A DNA stretch of 64,000 nucleotides from Sphaerosporella brunnea (taxonomy: Eukaryota > Ascomycota > Pezizomycetes > Pezizales > Pyronemataceae). Each line of letters begins with the position of its first letter. The first letter of the stretch is position 1. Below, in pieces: positions 1-10,802 of this stretch. A model generated the notes under the pieces. The model was not told where the DNA came from. It searched no databases and saw only the letters and a list, made by a program, of their open reading frames with translations. The stretch lies in contig VXIS01000064.1 of NCBI GenBank assembly GCA_008704415.1, positions 62,001-126,000 of the forward strand, in the 5' to 3' direction. Both the position numbers and the translations under genes were made by a program.

Positions 1-31
1 CAGCAAGCCAGGCCAGCAAGCAAATAACGCA

Positions 32-1090
32 TCACAGCAGCAGCCCCCCAGTAAACCACTGCACAACACTACTCCCCCTCCTCCCATGTCTTGCACACTC
101 CGCACACAGCGGCTTCTGTCTTCCACACCCAGCACCAAACGCCGGCATCACCACCTCCGGCATCACGCGTTCTCGCTCGGCCCAGCAAACTAGGCTTGCC
201 ACCGCCGACGCCAGCGTCAGATCCGCCGCCGTAACGGACACAAAAAGCCACCAAGACAGCATCCCGTCGGGGGCCAGAAGGAGTGCACTCAGGAACCCTA
301 TCGGCGGGAGCGAGGTGAGAAGGTTTAGACCGCCGTAGAGAAAGGCTTGGTGCCGCCGCCGCCGCCGTTGACGTTTACTGGGCGGAATCCGCACGGCCGG
401 GTGCGAGGGGAAGATTTGGTCCTGCGGTGTCCGCGGGCGACGCAGCTGGGGGTAGAGGAAGGAGAGAGTTATGTACACCGAGGTGAGGGAGATGTAGGCT
501 AGCAGGTAGCACACCGCTGGGGTGTATTTTATGCCAATGCGGCAGTCTCTACCAGGCTTCAATTCCGTGTCATAGCTACTACTACGTCAATTTTAATCCT
601 ACCCAAGCAGTATGCATAGGGGAACACACCCGTTGAAGACCCACAGCAGCGCCAGGAGATACGGCACAAACATCAGCATGTGGTTGATGCAGTACACCGC
701 ATCCCAGCGGGACGTTGACAGCCGGTGGAACTTCCAGTCGAGGAACAACTTCTCGGCGTACCACAAGTAGAGCAACGTTTTCCCTGCGAGCCAGAATGTG
801 GCGCTGAGGATGTATGTGGTGCGGCACAGTGACGCTGAGAGGTTTACGCTAAAACCCACGGCGACAGTGGTGATTGTGATCAGGAATAGCATCGTTATTA
901 GGCACATCAACATGGCTGCTGTGGTGGGAAGTTAGCTCCCGCTGTTGGCGGAGAGCGGATGGTATTACTGACCTATTTTGCGGTTGACCGCACTCTGTCC
1001 TGTATGGGAACTCGTGCTGATGAAGGCGAACAGACTCGTCACTAAGGTCAGGCTGAGAAGAATCAACGCTTGGACTTGAAGCTGGGCCAT
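32..1090 (-). CDS. Seven-transmembrane fungal membrane protein, function unknown
   Basis: Three exons on the minus strand join in frame: 1090-973, 915-603 and 548-32, giving about 315 residues. Introns begin GTCAGT and GTAGGA and end CAG and TAG. The product has about seven hydrophobic segments: one in exon 1, three in exon 2 (with the motif KTLLYLWYAEK after the third), and three in exon 3. A basic Arg-rich loop (KRQRRRRRH) lies between the fifth and sixth. The C-terminus is Cys-rich (CGRQKPLCAEC). This looks like a fungus-specific 7-TM protein; it is not a Git3, Rta1 or pheromone receptor that I recognise, and no ligand or partner can be proposed. The start is the first ATG of exon 1. The exon structure is inferred from phase agreement and hydrophobicity only. 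Confidence 0.7.
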
Positions 1091-2379
1091 CTCCACCACC
1101 AGTTAGCTTCAACTTTAGAAGCCCGATTCAGCAGCACTTTTTACCTCGGGGATGCTTTGAGGCGTGGAAAGTGGAACCATTCTCCGTCGTCGTAGGCCCG
1201 CAGCGTGGCGAGTGGGGGGCAGGTTGTCAAAACTCAGCACTAAGAGTGAGTTGGAATGTCGGCCCACCGAAGGGAGGCAAATAGATGGCGGATGCCAGCC
1301 AATAATGTTCCTTCGTCAAAGCTGCAGAGGAATTTGCTAGCTCTTCACTCAATGCAAAGGACCTTTCAAAAAACTCCGTTTTTTGTTTTCCCTTTCGTCG
1401 TATCTCTAGCTCCCGTTTCGAGGACACTACTGTCATATATATACCGCCTGGCTGAGCGCGGAGAGACATGACGAGTGCGGTAGAAATTACTCTGTGTACG
1501 TTCATCAAGGTACGCGTACAGAGGAGGTTTCAGCCCCAACGCTGAGTGATAGCTACCTTCAGTAAAATACCATGTACCAAGCAGTATGTATCACTGCCTC
1601 AAGCCCCCGTATGCTCTCTGCAGCTGCCGCCGCACATACATCGGTGCTGCTACACTCGTTTGGAATAACCGCAAAGCACCTAACCATGTTGTCAACACTC
1701 TCTGTTCGAAGATCGATTCGAAGATTATAGCTTTCGCAAAGAATATTAGGTAAGACCAAGCTCAATAATCTGATAATTAGGCCAGCCTGGGGGCCAAAAA
1801 CACAATTCGTTGCTAATGCAGCCATCAGGATAGTCAGAATGAGAATCTTCTTAGTGAATGTACCAATGGAAAGGCAACAGTGGCAGAAGGTTCCACTTGT
1901 GGTACCAGGCCAAATGAGCCCGACGCCTGCATTGTGCCGCCGCGCCGTGTTCCCATCGCTGGTCGTTGAAGCCGGCTTCGGCGAGCCGTACAAGTTACTG
2001 AGGAAAGGCTGTGAGCAGTGGCTGCTACGGTCACGCGGCTTCGTAAAGCGCTGCTTTCTGATCAAGATACATGAGCTCATGAGCTGTGTGTGTGCACGTG
2101 GCAGTGTGTCGCGAAGAAGAGCCTCTATGGCTACGGAATAGATTTGAGTGTTCGGGGTTATGGAAGGGACTGCATCTTGGGTGCTGGTGTTTAAAGCTAT
2201 GGAAGCAATGGAGTAGATCTATTTGGTGGATATCTGGCGGCCAAAAGATTGTAGTTGATGACCACAATGAACTCACAACATCGAGTGACGATGAATGAGG
2301 CTATGTCACGTGAATCCTTCTCGGCAGTTAAACGAGCTCGGCGCCCTTCGAACCACCACCATTACATTATCACCGTATA
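1091..2379. other. Intergenic region, no supported gene
   Basis: The stretch lies between the start of the 7-TM gene (minus) and the start of the XAP5 gene (plus), so it should hold both promoters. Open frames here overlap each other on both strands, show no domain and have no consistent splice continuation. I see nothing else in it. Confidence 0.5.
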
Positions 2380-3506
2380 ATGTCTACCACCGACTCGACC
2401 CCGAATGCGTCCAACCCGCCGTCCCGTACGGCCACACCAAATCGCTTCACGAATCACACCGACACGCTCGAGGATGCGCTCAAGAACCAAACTGTTGGAC
2501 TCGTAAACCTTGCTGACTTCAAGAAACGGCGGACGGAACTCGCGGAACAGCGTGATCGCGAAGCGGCCGAAAAGTTCCAATCCGCTGGCACGTCGCGAGG
2601 TGGGTCCGGTACAACGTCACGCGAGGGTTCCACGGGCCCTGATCAAGGTCTCAGGAAGAAACGGAAGCCGACCGTGGCCAAGGGGAAGCTCTCTTTTGGG
2701 TTGGACGATGAGGAAGAGACGGATGAGGCGAAAGGAGGCTTAGAGAAGGAGAAGTCGAGGTCCAGATCGGTGTCCCAGGGATTGAGCGAGGATGGAGAGG
2801 CGAAGGAAGAAGCCTCCGAGAAACGGAGGAAGTTCAACCCGAAGCTGAAGGCACCGCCGCCCAAGGCTTTGACCAAGAGTACGCTGTTGAGAGAGGCACA
2901 GGAAAGGGAAATGTTGCGGCGTGAGTTTTTGCAGTTGCAGGAAAAGATCAAGAGCGAGGAGATCACGATACCTTTTGTCTTCTACGATGGTACGCATAAT
3001 CCGTGAGTGATGAATCCCCAACAGCCGCTAATTGTAGCTATGTAGGTACAAATGTTGCACCACCTAATGGCGAGGGCGTAACGGTCAAGAAAGGAGAAGC
3101 CATTTGGCTGTTCCTCGAACGTGCGCGACGTATGTCTGGTAGACGCGAATGGCTAAGAGTTTCCGTCGATGACTTGCTACTCGTTCGAGGAGAAGTAATA
3201 ATCCCACATCACTACGAGTTCTATTACTTCATTGCCAACAGGACGGTCGGCCCGAACGGCTTGCTCTTTGACTATCCCTCGGAATTGGACCCTGCAAATC
3301 CCAGTCCCAAGCCTGAGTCATCTAGCTCTGAAACCGCGACGGGAATGAAGGATGATCCTACAATGACCAAGGTTGTTGATAGGAGATGGTATGAGAGGAA
3401 CAAACACATCTTCCCCGCCAGCATATGGACAGAGTTCGATCCGAGTGTGGATTATAAGGGAATGGTTCGGAGGGACTTGGGTGGCAATGCATTTTTCTTT
3501 GGGTAG
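2380..3506 (+). CDS. XAP5/FAM50 family nuclear protein
   Basis: Exons 2380-2989 and 3046-3506 encode about 356 residues. The N-terminal half is low-complexity and charged with a basic KKRKPTVAKGK stretch. The XAP5 domain follows: IPFVFYDG at the splice junction, then VKKGEAIWLFLERARR, DDLLLVRGEVIIPHHYEFYY and RRWYERNKHIFPASIW, all typical of FAM50A/XCT. Length agrees with human FAM50A (about 340). Family members are nuclear and linked to spliceosome function and chromatin; that role here is inferred. The intron was placed at GTACGC...TAG (56 bp, CTAAT branch motif), which restores the family sequence YDGTNVAPP. A competing GTGAGT site at 3003 with a 35-bp intron is also in frame but too short to be preferred. 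Confidence 0.9.
2990..3045 (+). other. Intron in XAP5 gene with two competing 5' splice sites
   Basis: GTACGC at 2990 and GTGAGT at 3003 can each be joined in frame to a downstream AG (3045 or 3037). The first gives a 56-bp intron and an uninterrupted XAP5 domain; the second gives 35 bp. Confidence 0.6.
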
Positions 3507-3844
3507 AATTCTTTACTGGAGTTGGGCTGGGTTTTTTTGTTATGAAGCGCTGTACAGATGCTTTGATTTTGCTAACAAACAATATGAGCAAGCATAGAGA
3601 TTGCATAATCTCAGTATGAAGATTTTGACATGCATTTTTTCAGTACACTTCAATACATTTTAAATTGTTGGTTATTGGCGTGAATATTTACGTTCATCGG
3701 GTTTCTGCACCTGTACCTGATTTCACTCCAGCAGCACACCCCTCAGTACAATTCCTCAGCACAACCTTGGATTTCACACAGCTCTTACAACCACCGTTGC
3801 ACATCATAACTTGCTGGCCTTGAATTTCTACCAGGACTTTCAAA
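3507..3844 (+). other. Intergenic, 3' end of XAP5 gene and promoter of HEI10-like gene
   Basis: 338 bp between two tandem plus-strand genes. AT-rich in the first half, compatible with 3' processing of the upstream mRNA. No further element recognised. Confidence 0.5.
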
Positions 3845-5143
3845 ATGGATGGATTCACTCTTCGATGCAACAACATCCGCTGCCGGGCAGTCCTTGAGCT
3901 GCGGGCGGTGGTAACTACATGTTAGTGAGTGCTCTTGAGTGTTGATGCAAGCCTTTCTGACAGCAAAAGTCATGTTTTTTGCGAAGATTGCTCCCAGTCT
4001 CTTCAGCTCGTAAATCCGCCCCCGGGGTTTTCTCGCCAATGCCCAGCATGTGAAGCTTTCCTCAACGCCCCGGACGATGCCTGCGTGACCAGTCTGAACC
4101 CTACGGAGGATTACAAGACCTCCGTGCTGAGTGGGTTCCAACCCAGCGTCATATTGGAGATATGTCAACGCGCATTGGCCTTCTGGAACTACCAGGTGAC
4201 CCAGGAAGTGTGAGTTCAGCCCTTGAAACTAAATTTTGATAGCAGATGTTGACTACTAGAGCAGCGTCTACCAGGAGACAATGGCCAGAGGACTGACAGA
4301 TAAATACCAAATTCTTTCGACACAGCTTGACAAGGTCATACACGATGCAAACATCGAAGTTGCCCGCTTGCAAGATAAGGTGGCCATGTTATCTGCCGGC
4401 GAACAAGATCTTCGTAAAAAAAACTATGAATTAATGGAAGCATGGAGGGATAAAGGCCGGAAACTAGCTCAGACGCAGGTTCGAAAGCTTTTCCGCTATT
4501 TTTGGTATCCTACACGCAGAGCTGACTGTCTCTGATAGGAACTCTATGACAAGCTCAAGAGACGGACCTTGATGTCGCAAGTCGGGCAAGGGGCAGCTGA
4601 GAACCTGGAAAGAGTGTTGGGAGGGCAACCCATCATCCACGATTTGACAGGATCAGATCCAATTACCCGCCCGATGCAGCTTAATCACCAGCAGTCTAGC
4701 ATAAGAAGACAAAAGGTCACCCGGGAACCTGAATTTATGATGACAGGGGCGCGGGTTGGGAATGTGAACGGTGGTACCCGTCCTCTCGAGAGGTCTAGAA
4801 GCTCTTCCAGTGGAAGGCGGTCTCCAGCGCTGAGTTTTGGCGGGGGAAGCACGTTCAACCAAGGACAACAGCAAAACAATCCTCTTTACAATGGTACGTT
4901 TACAATGGAGTGAAATTTCCTTTATCAAAGTAACAAGGAAAACCAGGTCCTGGCAATCTGATGCCGACACCCTCAGCCAGTCAAGAACACCGCCAACGTT
5001 TACCTCCTACCCCCAATCACCCAAGGCCGGGCGCTATCTTTGTGCAAAACAATACTAGGATGAGCAGAGTCCCGTTAAATCCAATAAATACCAGCACCAG
5101 TAGGGTTAGCGGTGGCGCGGGGTTTGCCTTTCGGAAATCATGA
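3845..5143 (+). CDS. HEI10/CCNB1IP1-like RING E3 ligase
   Basis: Five exons join in frame: 3845-3924, 3964-4209, 4265-4478, 4539-4893 and 4947-5143, giving 363 residues. The N-terminal RING has C8, C13, C26, H30, C33, C36 and a final CPAC pair. It is followed by the family block RALAFWNYQVTQE, a coiled coil (about residues 120-190) and a Ser/Pro/Asn-rich tail. This order is that of HEI10/CCNB1IP1, a SUMO/ubiquitin-type E3 that marks meiotic crossover sites; orthologues act in Sordaria meiosis. The first intron is only 39 bp and splits the RING between C26 and H30, so the domain is invisible in any unspliced frame. Introns use GTGAGT (twice), GTTCGA and GTACGT donors. The meiotic role is inferred from family. 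Confidence 0.88.
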
Positions 5144-5469
5144 AGTATCAAGCGGGAGCAGACGGAAAGGAGGAGAGAAAGTGGAGGAATTTGAGGGTTG
5201 GTTGGTTTTATTAAGTCTCATAAAATGGGATGGGTATTGGATGGATGCTTCGTCCTTATGGTTGATATTTCGCGGATTGCGGGGTTTATTTAGCATCGGC
5301 TGTACGTGGATATCTTACGAGAGGGGATTGCATTGGGTATTTGAAGACGTCAAAAAAAAAAAATGGAGTTGGGTCTGAGGAATGTGCCGTCCGGTGAGCC
5401 GCCGCGTGACATCAAGCTTAAGCTCCCTCGGCTGGCGAAAGCTTGACTTGATTACAGCTCATTCTCACC
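5144..5469 (+). other. Intergenic region between HEI10-like gene and SNF8
   Basis: 326 bp between tandem plus-strand genes with an A-run at 5352-5363. It should hold the SNF8 promoter. No other feature seen. Confidence 0.5.
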
Positions 5470-6342
5470 ATGCAAAAAGGCGCCGGTCTCGGGGCACTCA
5501 CCCGCAACTCCAAGTTTTCGCAACAATATGCCACGCACGGAGAGCGACTGAAACAAACACACGCGGAGCAGCTTTCGACACAACTCTCAGTATTTCAAGC
5601 CGCACTTCTTGAGTTCTCCCGGACACATGCAAAAGACATCCGCTCAAACCCGGCCTTCCGCGCCGAATTCGCGCGCATGTGCACCGCGATCGGGGTGGAT
5701 CCTCTTGCCAGCTCTTCCAACAAGAAGGGCTCCTTCTGGGCAGAAATGCTCGGGACGAGCGTCAACGATTTCTACTTTGAGCTTGCGGTTAGAGTGGTGG
5801 AGGTATGCCGACGCACGAGGGAGGAGAATGGAGGCTTAATTGCGGTGGCGGAGGTCAAGGATCGTATCCAGAAGCAGGACGAAAAGATTGGAGGAACCGG
5901 AACAAGTGATGTGAGCGAGTACGTCTTCTTCTTCTCCGTCTGACAAAGCACTGCGTTGATCAGTCGGGTCAGAGATGATATACTACGCGCCGTAGAGTCG
6001 TTAAAACCGCTTGGCTCGGGATTTACGGTGTTTGAACTGGGAAGACGCCAGATGATCCGCTCGGTACCGAAAGAGCTGAACACGGACCAGTCGACGGTCA
6101 TGGAAGCTATCCAAGTAAGTTACACTATCGTACCGAAAATATTGACACGGATGGCCTGATTGTAAATCTAGGTGCTCGGGTTCGTCACGCACTCCATGCT
6201 GAGGGCCAACCTCGGATGGGATCGCGCTCGCGTGCAGACCGTGATAGATGACCTTTTGTCGGATTCCTTGGTGTGGGTGGACGCTCAAGCCGAAGAGAAG
6301 GAGTACTGGGCGCCCATGTTCATCGGAAATGCCAATAAATAG
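5470..6342 (+). CDS. SNF8: ESCRT-II subunit SNF8/VPS22
   Basis: Exons 5470-5918, 5964-6114 and 6172-6342 encode 256 residues, the usual length of Snf8/EAP30. The N-terminal helical region carries GAGLGAL and FRAEFARMC. The two C-terminal winged-helix domains are marked by LGSGFTVFELG and by FVTHSMLRANLGWDRARVQ followed by LVWVDAQ. Snf8 forms the ESCRT-II complex with Vps25 and Vps36 on endosomes and bridges ESCRT-I to ESCRT-III in multivesicular body sorting. Introns are 45 bp (GTACGT) and 57 bp (GTAAGT). The start ATG follows a pyrimidine-rich leader (CTCACC) and matches the family N-terminus. Confidence 0.93.
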
Positions 6343-6925
6343 TGCACGGCGGGAAGACCCATCCAGAATACAATGCGGCCGCATACCACAATAATTTGGC
6401 CGTTCTAGCTTCGCCAAATTGCTTACGGGGAAAAGAATCGTGGGTCTAACTATGGAATATGATGGGCGGAGATAAAGATAGGTGGATTATCAACCTACAG
6501 AAACCAAAGAAATAGATCCATTATGCCGACCTGTGCCGCGTTCCTTTTTGTCGGAAACTACTGGAATGGTTGTTCTTGGGGTCGACCACATATGACGTCC
6601 GCATGGCGAGAACCGGCCGGTGGACTCAATTTACAAAGGCATTTGTGCTCTGATCGGCGAAGCCTATCTCCCTGCGCTTCTAGGGAGCGGTCACGGTATG
6701 CCGAAGAACACGATTTGTTAAGCCGGTTGTGAGATGCATATCGATGGAGAAATAGGTAAGTCGTAAATATTGAGGTAATTGATCAGTTTCAATTTTACTT
6801 GCGATGGCACTATGTAAACCGCAGTTCATCTCTTGTTGCTGGGTTCTTTTCGGCCGAGGGAATTCCTCGCTGATTTAAAGACCGCATTGTACCCCGCCCT
6901 ATCCGCCCGCGCCCAACCGCAAATC
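6343..6925 (+). other. Intergenic region upstream of TenA-like gene
   Basis: About 580 bp with no coding signal; should hold the 3' UTR of SNF8 and the promoter of the TenA-like gene. A short frame at 6523-6732 has no family features. Confidence 0.5.
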
Positions 6926-7687
6926 ATGACCACCACCACCAGCACCACCAGCACCGCAACACCGCCTACCTCCTGGAATCTCACCCGCAAGCTCGCGCAG
7001 GCGAGCACAGAAACGCCCTTCATCCAGCATCTATCCGCGGGCACGCTCCCGGCCAAAAGCTTCGATGACTGGCTCTACAACGACTATGTGTACGTGCGCA
7101 GCCACATCCGGTTCATAGCGCGGCTGATTTCGGTGCTCCCGGCTGAAGCGGCCGAGGTAGAGGCAAGGCTCCGCGACGGATATCGCGTGCTCGGTGACGA
7201 GCTGGCGGAGTTCCGCCGCCGTGCGGGCGAGCGCGGCATACACCTCCCGTCGCTCCCGGCAGTACCGCAGACGCCGGAGGAGGAGGATAGCAGGGCGCTT
7301 GATGCTGCGTATGAAGAGCTTGCGGGGATTCCGGGGGTCAAGGACGGGTGCAAGGTGCACATGAAGTTCATGCTCACGCTGGCGCAGCCGGCGGCGGCGG
7401 CGGCGGCGGAGTGGAAAACGTTGCTGGCGGTGTTTTGGGCCAGTGAGAAGGTCTATTGCGATGCTATGTGGTTCGTTAAGGAGGCGGAGGGATTTGCGAG
7501 GTTGGAGGCTAGCATGAGCGGCTTTGTGGGGTGGTGGGCGAATGTGCCGTTTAGGGAGTATGTGGACTTTTTGGAGGAGGCGGTGGCGAAGACTGGGGTC
7601 AAGCTGGAGGAGGTGCAGGGTCCTCTGGAGGAGCTCCTAAGGGGGGAAGAGGCGTTCTGGAGGATGTGTGAAGAGGGGTTGGAGTGA
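6926..7687 (+). CDS. TenA/THI-4 (thiaminase-II-like, heme-oxygenase fold) protein
   Basis: Single exon, 253 residues from the ATG at 6926; the frame stays open upstream to about 6833 but without an ATG. After a Thr-rich leader come the family signatures: TPFIQHLSAGTLPAKSFDDW, then LYNDYVYVRSHIRFIARLIS, and a C-terminal helix pair ending FWRMCEEGLE. TenA family proteins are all-helical and include thiamin-salvage aminopyrimidine hydrolases; many fungal and plant single-domain members are unassigned. The usual QDY of the family reads NDY here. Substrate is therefore not asserted. The neighbour on the right ends tail-to-tail 114 bp away. Confidence 0.8.
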   Translation: MTTTTSTTSTATPPTSWNLTRKLAQASTETPFIQHLSAGTLPAKSFDDWLYNDYVYVRSHIRFIARLISVLPAEAAEVEARLRDGYRVLGDELAEFRRRAGERGIHLPSLPAVPQTPEEEDSRALDAAYEELAGIPGVKDGCKVHMKFMLTLAQPAAAAAAEWKTLLAVFWASEKVYCDAMWFVKEAEGFARLEASMSGFVGWWANVPFREYVDFLEEAVAKTGVKLEEVQGPLEELLRGEEAFWRMCEEGLE

Positions 7688-7801
7688 GGGATGAACAGTG
7701 CAAGCGATATCATTTGTTATGTACAAACCGCGCGCCCTGATATTTACAAGCAGAAGCGGGACCGGGACGCCGCGGCTTCGTGAACTCGTAGTCAACTCCC
7801 T

Positions 7802-8209
7802 CTATGTCTGAATGTCCGCGTCTACTGTCGTCCAACCACCACCGAGGAAGGTACTCCACAGCCACAGCCCAATCACCAGAACCCAGCCGGGCCACATCAC
7901 CACCAGCATCAACACGCTTGGCTGGAACAGAAACAGCATAAACTCATAAAACACCGCATCTTTGAAGCGTTCCCACCGCTGGCGGATCTCGAAATGCTGC
8001 GCAATGTAGACCCGGCACCAGTCGAGTGATAGGAAGGTGTTTTTGAGGAGCACCTTGGTGAATGTCAGGAGGAGGTATATCGTGTGTAGCAGATGTGTCA
8101 GGAGGAGACGAAGCGTGCTGTTGGTGTCGAATGTTCGTGGTGGTGGGGGTGGCGTGTGTGGTTCGACCTCGCCGACGGTCGTGGTCGTTGTGAGGGAGTG
8201 ACGGATCAT
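7802..8209 (-). CDS. Small two-TM membrane protein, hypothetical
   Basis: 135 residues in one exon from the ATG at 8209. A Thr/Pro-rich N-terminus (PPPPP at about 20) is followed by an amphipathic hydrophobic stretch (LRLLLTHLLHTIYLLLTFTKVLL) and a C-terminal pair of hydrophobic helices (SVLMLVVMWPGWVLVIGLW). Between them is the charged segment QHFEIRQRWERFKD. The composition is that of a real membrane protein and the gene converges on the TenA-like gene. I do not recognise the family. An upstream 5' exon is possible but not needed. Confidence 0.5.
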   Translation of the reverse strand: MIRHSLTTTTTVGEVEPHTPPPPPRTFDTNSTLRLLLTHLLHTIYLLLTFTKVLLKNTFLSLDWCRVYIAQHFEIRQRWERFKDAVFYEFMLFLFQPSVLMLVVMWPGWVLVIGLWLWSTFLGGGWTTVDADIQT

Positions 8210-9411
8210 GTTGGGGGGTGTTTTCTGGGAGAAAGCTGGTCAGCGGGAATGATATGCTGTATGTCGGTAGACTTACAAGGTCAGTATTGTGTAGTCGGGA
8301 GTTTGAATTCCAGCGGTGGGTGGAGGTTGTTATTGTTGTTATCGGAGGGGAGGGAGGGATTGGACTGAGTTTATGGGTACCTGCCAATACACCCCGCTCT
8401 TATTTCGGTGCGCCCGAACCAAATATCCACAAGCATGGTACGAGACGGAGGAGGGACTTTTTGAGGAGCTTATATCTTACATCGAATGATGACTATCACA
8501 CCCTGGTTTGGAACGATCCCGTCTTCAACCGCCCCCCCACCAGCGACCTATCAAAGCCCACCAAAGCACCCACGAACCAGCCAAAACATTCAAAAACATA
8601 GCAACTTACCACACCCACGGTGTTGGGTGTGTGTGAAAGATTTCCAAAAAGCCCCCTCTCACTCTCTGGTTCATCCCATGACCTTCAAAGCTTTTTTTTT
8701 CATTTTCCGAAAAGAAATTTTTCGGTTCTGGTTCCTGCGTTCGCTTGGAGAAAACAGGGATATCCTCGCTGCGTGCCGTTCTGGAAATATCGCCCAGCTT
8801 TCACTGCTTTTCCCATGGTCATAACCGCGCTGTAAACGGGTTGGCTGCGGAAAGGGCGGACGCGCGCTTAACCATGCTGCTAGTACGTCATTTGCTGGAC
8901 CTCCAAAGTCTTTTTTCCTGGGATGGATTGAGGTCATCTCATCTCCTTGCATGAGCTGCTCACGCGCGACAGTTGGAGACAGGTATGTAGGGTAGACTGA
9001 TGGGGAGCCAGAAGTATCGATCTCGCTGGTTCTGCTTTGCGAGCCTGCACTTCGGGAAAGCGCTCAGTCGGTTTTGCTTGTTGGCCTTCGTTTCGCGGAG
9101 TGTGGCGGACTGGGAAGCCACTCGGAAGCCTGATCGTCTGGATCTCGCGAAAGGGTCCCGCATCGATGGGAGTGAGCCCCCAACCAATGGCAACCATGAC
9201 TCGCATCGTGGCGTATCTAGCACAACGTTAACTTTAAACCACAGATCGTTTTAGATCGACAAATCCGGAGAGATACCGGAAGATAGGCCAGGACCTGCAG
9301 AAACCAGCAGCTGCTATCCATCCAATACCTCCTGATCTCGAGGCAACGCACCCTAATAAGCTCTCAAAGCAAATTCGATCCATCCCACAGAGACCAAAAC
9401 AAAAAAGCGAA
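8210..9411. other. Intergenic region, no supported gene
   Basis: About 1.2 kb between the small membrane protein and the tRNA gene. Frames on both strands overlap and lack domains. Tracts of T (8692-8700) and pyrimidine-rich stretches only. Confidence 0.5.
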
Positions 9412-9514
9412 TGACAGGCATGGGACTTGAACCCACGCTCGGTTTCCCGAACCAGGAGATTAAGTATTAAGGCAAACCCTAACCTGGCGCCATAACCAAC
9501 TCGGCCGTCCTGCC
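9412..9514 (-). tRNA. Leucine-type (long variable arm) tRNA with anticodon AGG, probably degenerate
   Basis: 103 nt including a 19-nt intron after position 37. The A box (GGCCGAGTTGG) and B box (GGTTCAAGTCC) are intact, the anticodon stem is CCAGG/CCTGG, and the variable arm TTCGG-GAAA-CCGAG is fully paired, as in tRNA-Leu. The loop reads TT-AGG-G, so the anticodon (genomic 9478-9480) is AGG, a Pro anticodon. It differs from the Leu(AAG) copy at 58997-59099 at this base. Two other changes suggest decay: universally conserved T8 is C, and acceptor pair 7:66 is A/G. A T6 pol III terminator follows within 10 nt. All copies end in discriminator A, which fits Leu and not Ser. Confidence 0.75.
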
Positions 9515-10802
9515 TTGGATGCTTCCATGCGACTGTGACATTTAGAGCGTTGGGGAAGCAGTTGAACGCCAAGTTTGTTCTTGACGAAGTTAGAGCCGAT
9601 GGCCGCGGGCAAACCTCATGAAGTACAGGGGTTTAGAAGGGTTTAGACGCTAGAAATGGAGTCTGAAAGGGCCCCCCGTTTCCCGTCAGGTTGATTTTCA
9701 AAAGTTGAGGGATCCGGCGGGATTTAGATTTTTGAGGCTGGTGCTGCCGGCAACTGGTAGGGATCGAATCTTTCGCCTCGCTTGCGTAGGTTATACGTTC
9801 GTGACTGTAAGATTTCTAAGGTTTCGCCCAAAAATACCGCGATCTAATACCGCTCAAAAAAGACTCAAAAAATAGCTTTCTCGTGACATTTTTAAATGCG
9901 GATCACTCGTTTTCTTTAGCTTTGCTATGGCTTTGCTATAGTTTGACGTAATCTTGGGTAACTTTACGTATTTAACTGAAATTGTACCGTACGAAAAAAT
10001 TGTATATCATCTTCTTAGACCACTGGCAACTGGTGGATGCGAAGATGTGATTTGTATGTAGGTTTCACTGACGTTCGTTAAGCAGAACTCCAGTTGCTTG
10101 ACTCTGGGGCTCGCAACCGGCCGCGGCATCAACCTCAAACCCCCAAATCTTGCCGGATCCCCCTAGTAACACGATCTTTGCCTTCACACCATCACTTGTC
10201 GACGTCACGGCCGATGTTTATGGCTATACAGAGCGACCGCCGCCCCAATCACCTTGCGCGACCCGGATTTTTGGACGTCTGGAAGTCTGAGCAACCCACC
10301 TCCCCTCTGTTCAGATTTTTCGTCCGGAAGGCCGATTTCCAGAAATTTAAAGTTTCAAAGCTTCCAGCTCCCTTCCAAACAGCTGCGGGAACTGTTCCAG
10401 TATTTGACGTTCCTCTGAACGTGCCCTTTCAGGAGATGCGGTATATACGCCCTCATCTGATTCTGACGCATTCACGTCCCGACCTCCAAATAGGGACAGA
10501 GGAGTGCTGATCTAATGTATGTACGATTAATGAGGAAGAACTTCTCACTCCGCCCCAAGTCAGCTACGATGTACTCGTGCATCTATCTAGTACGCCAACC
10601 TCCATACCGATGTATGCACACCAAGTCTTCTCTACATACAGCTCTATGGCGAAAGTAAATGATACAGTATAAGAATGACCCGCTCAACCAGCCAAAAACA
10701 AACGAAATAAACGAATCCCGAATGCCAAAATGCAAACCCCCGTGAAAACACCAGAGATATAATACATCCATTGTAAAAAAGCTTTTCTTAAAACCGAGAA
10801 AC
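9515..10802. other. Intergenic region, no supported gene
   Basis: About 1.3 kb. The part 9600-10060 is AT-rich and has a short repeated phrase (GGCAACTGGT at about 9749 and 10025). A frame at 10094-10510 has no recognisable domain and weak coding character. It may be an old repeat; nothing firmer can be said. Confidence 0.45.

Noticed and set aside
1559..2080. 173-residue minus-strand frame
   Set aside because: Mixed composition without domain; overlaps two other frames.
10094..10510. 138-residue plus-strand frame
   Set aside because: No domain, Pro/Arg/His-rich in the way of chance frames, no splice partners.
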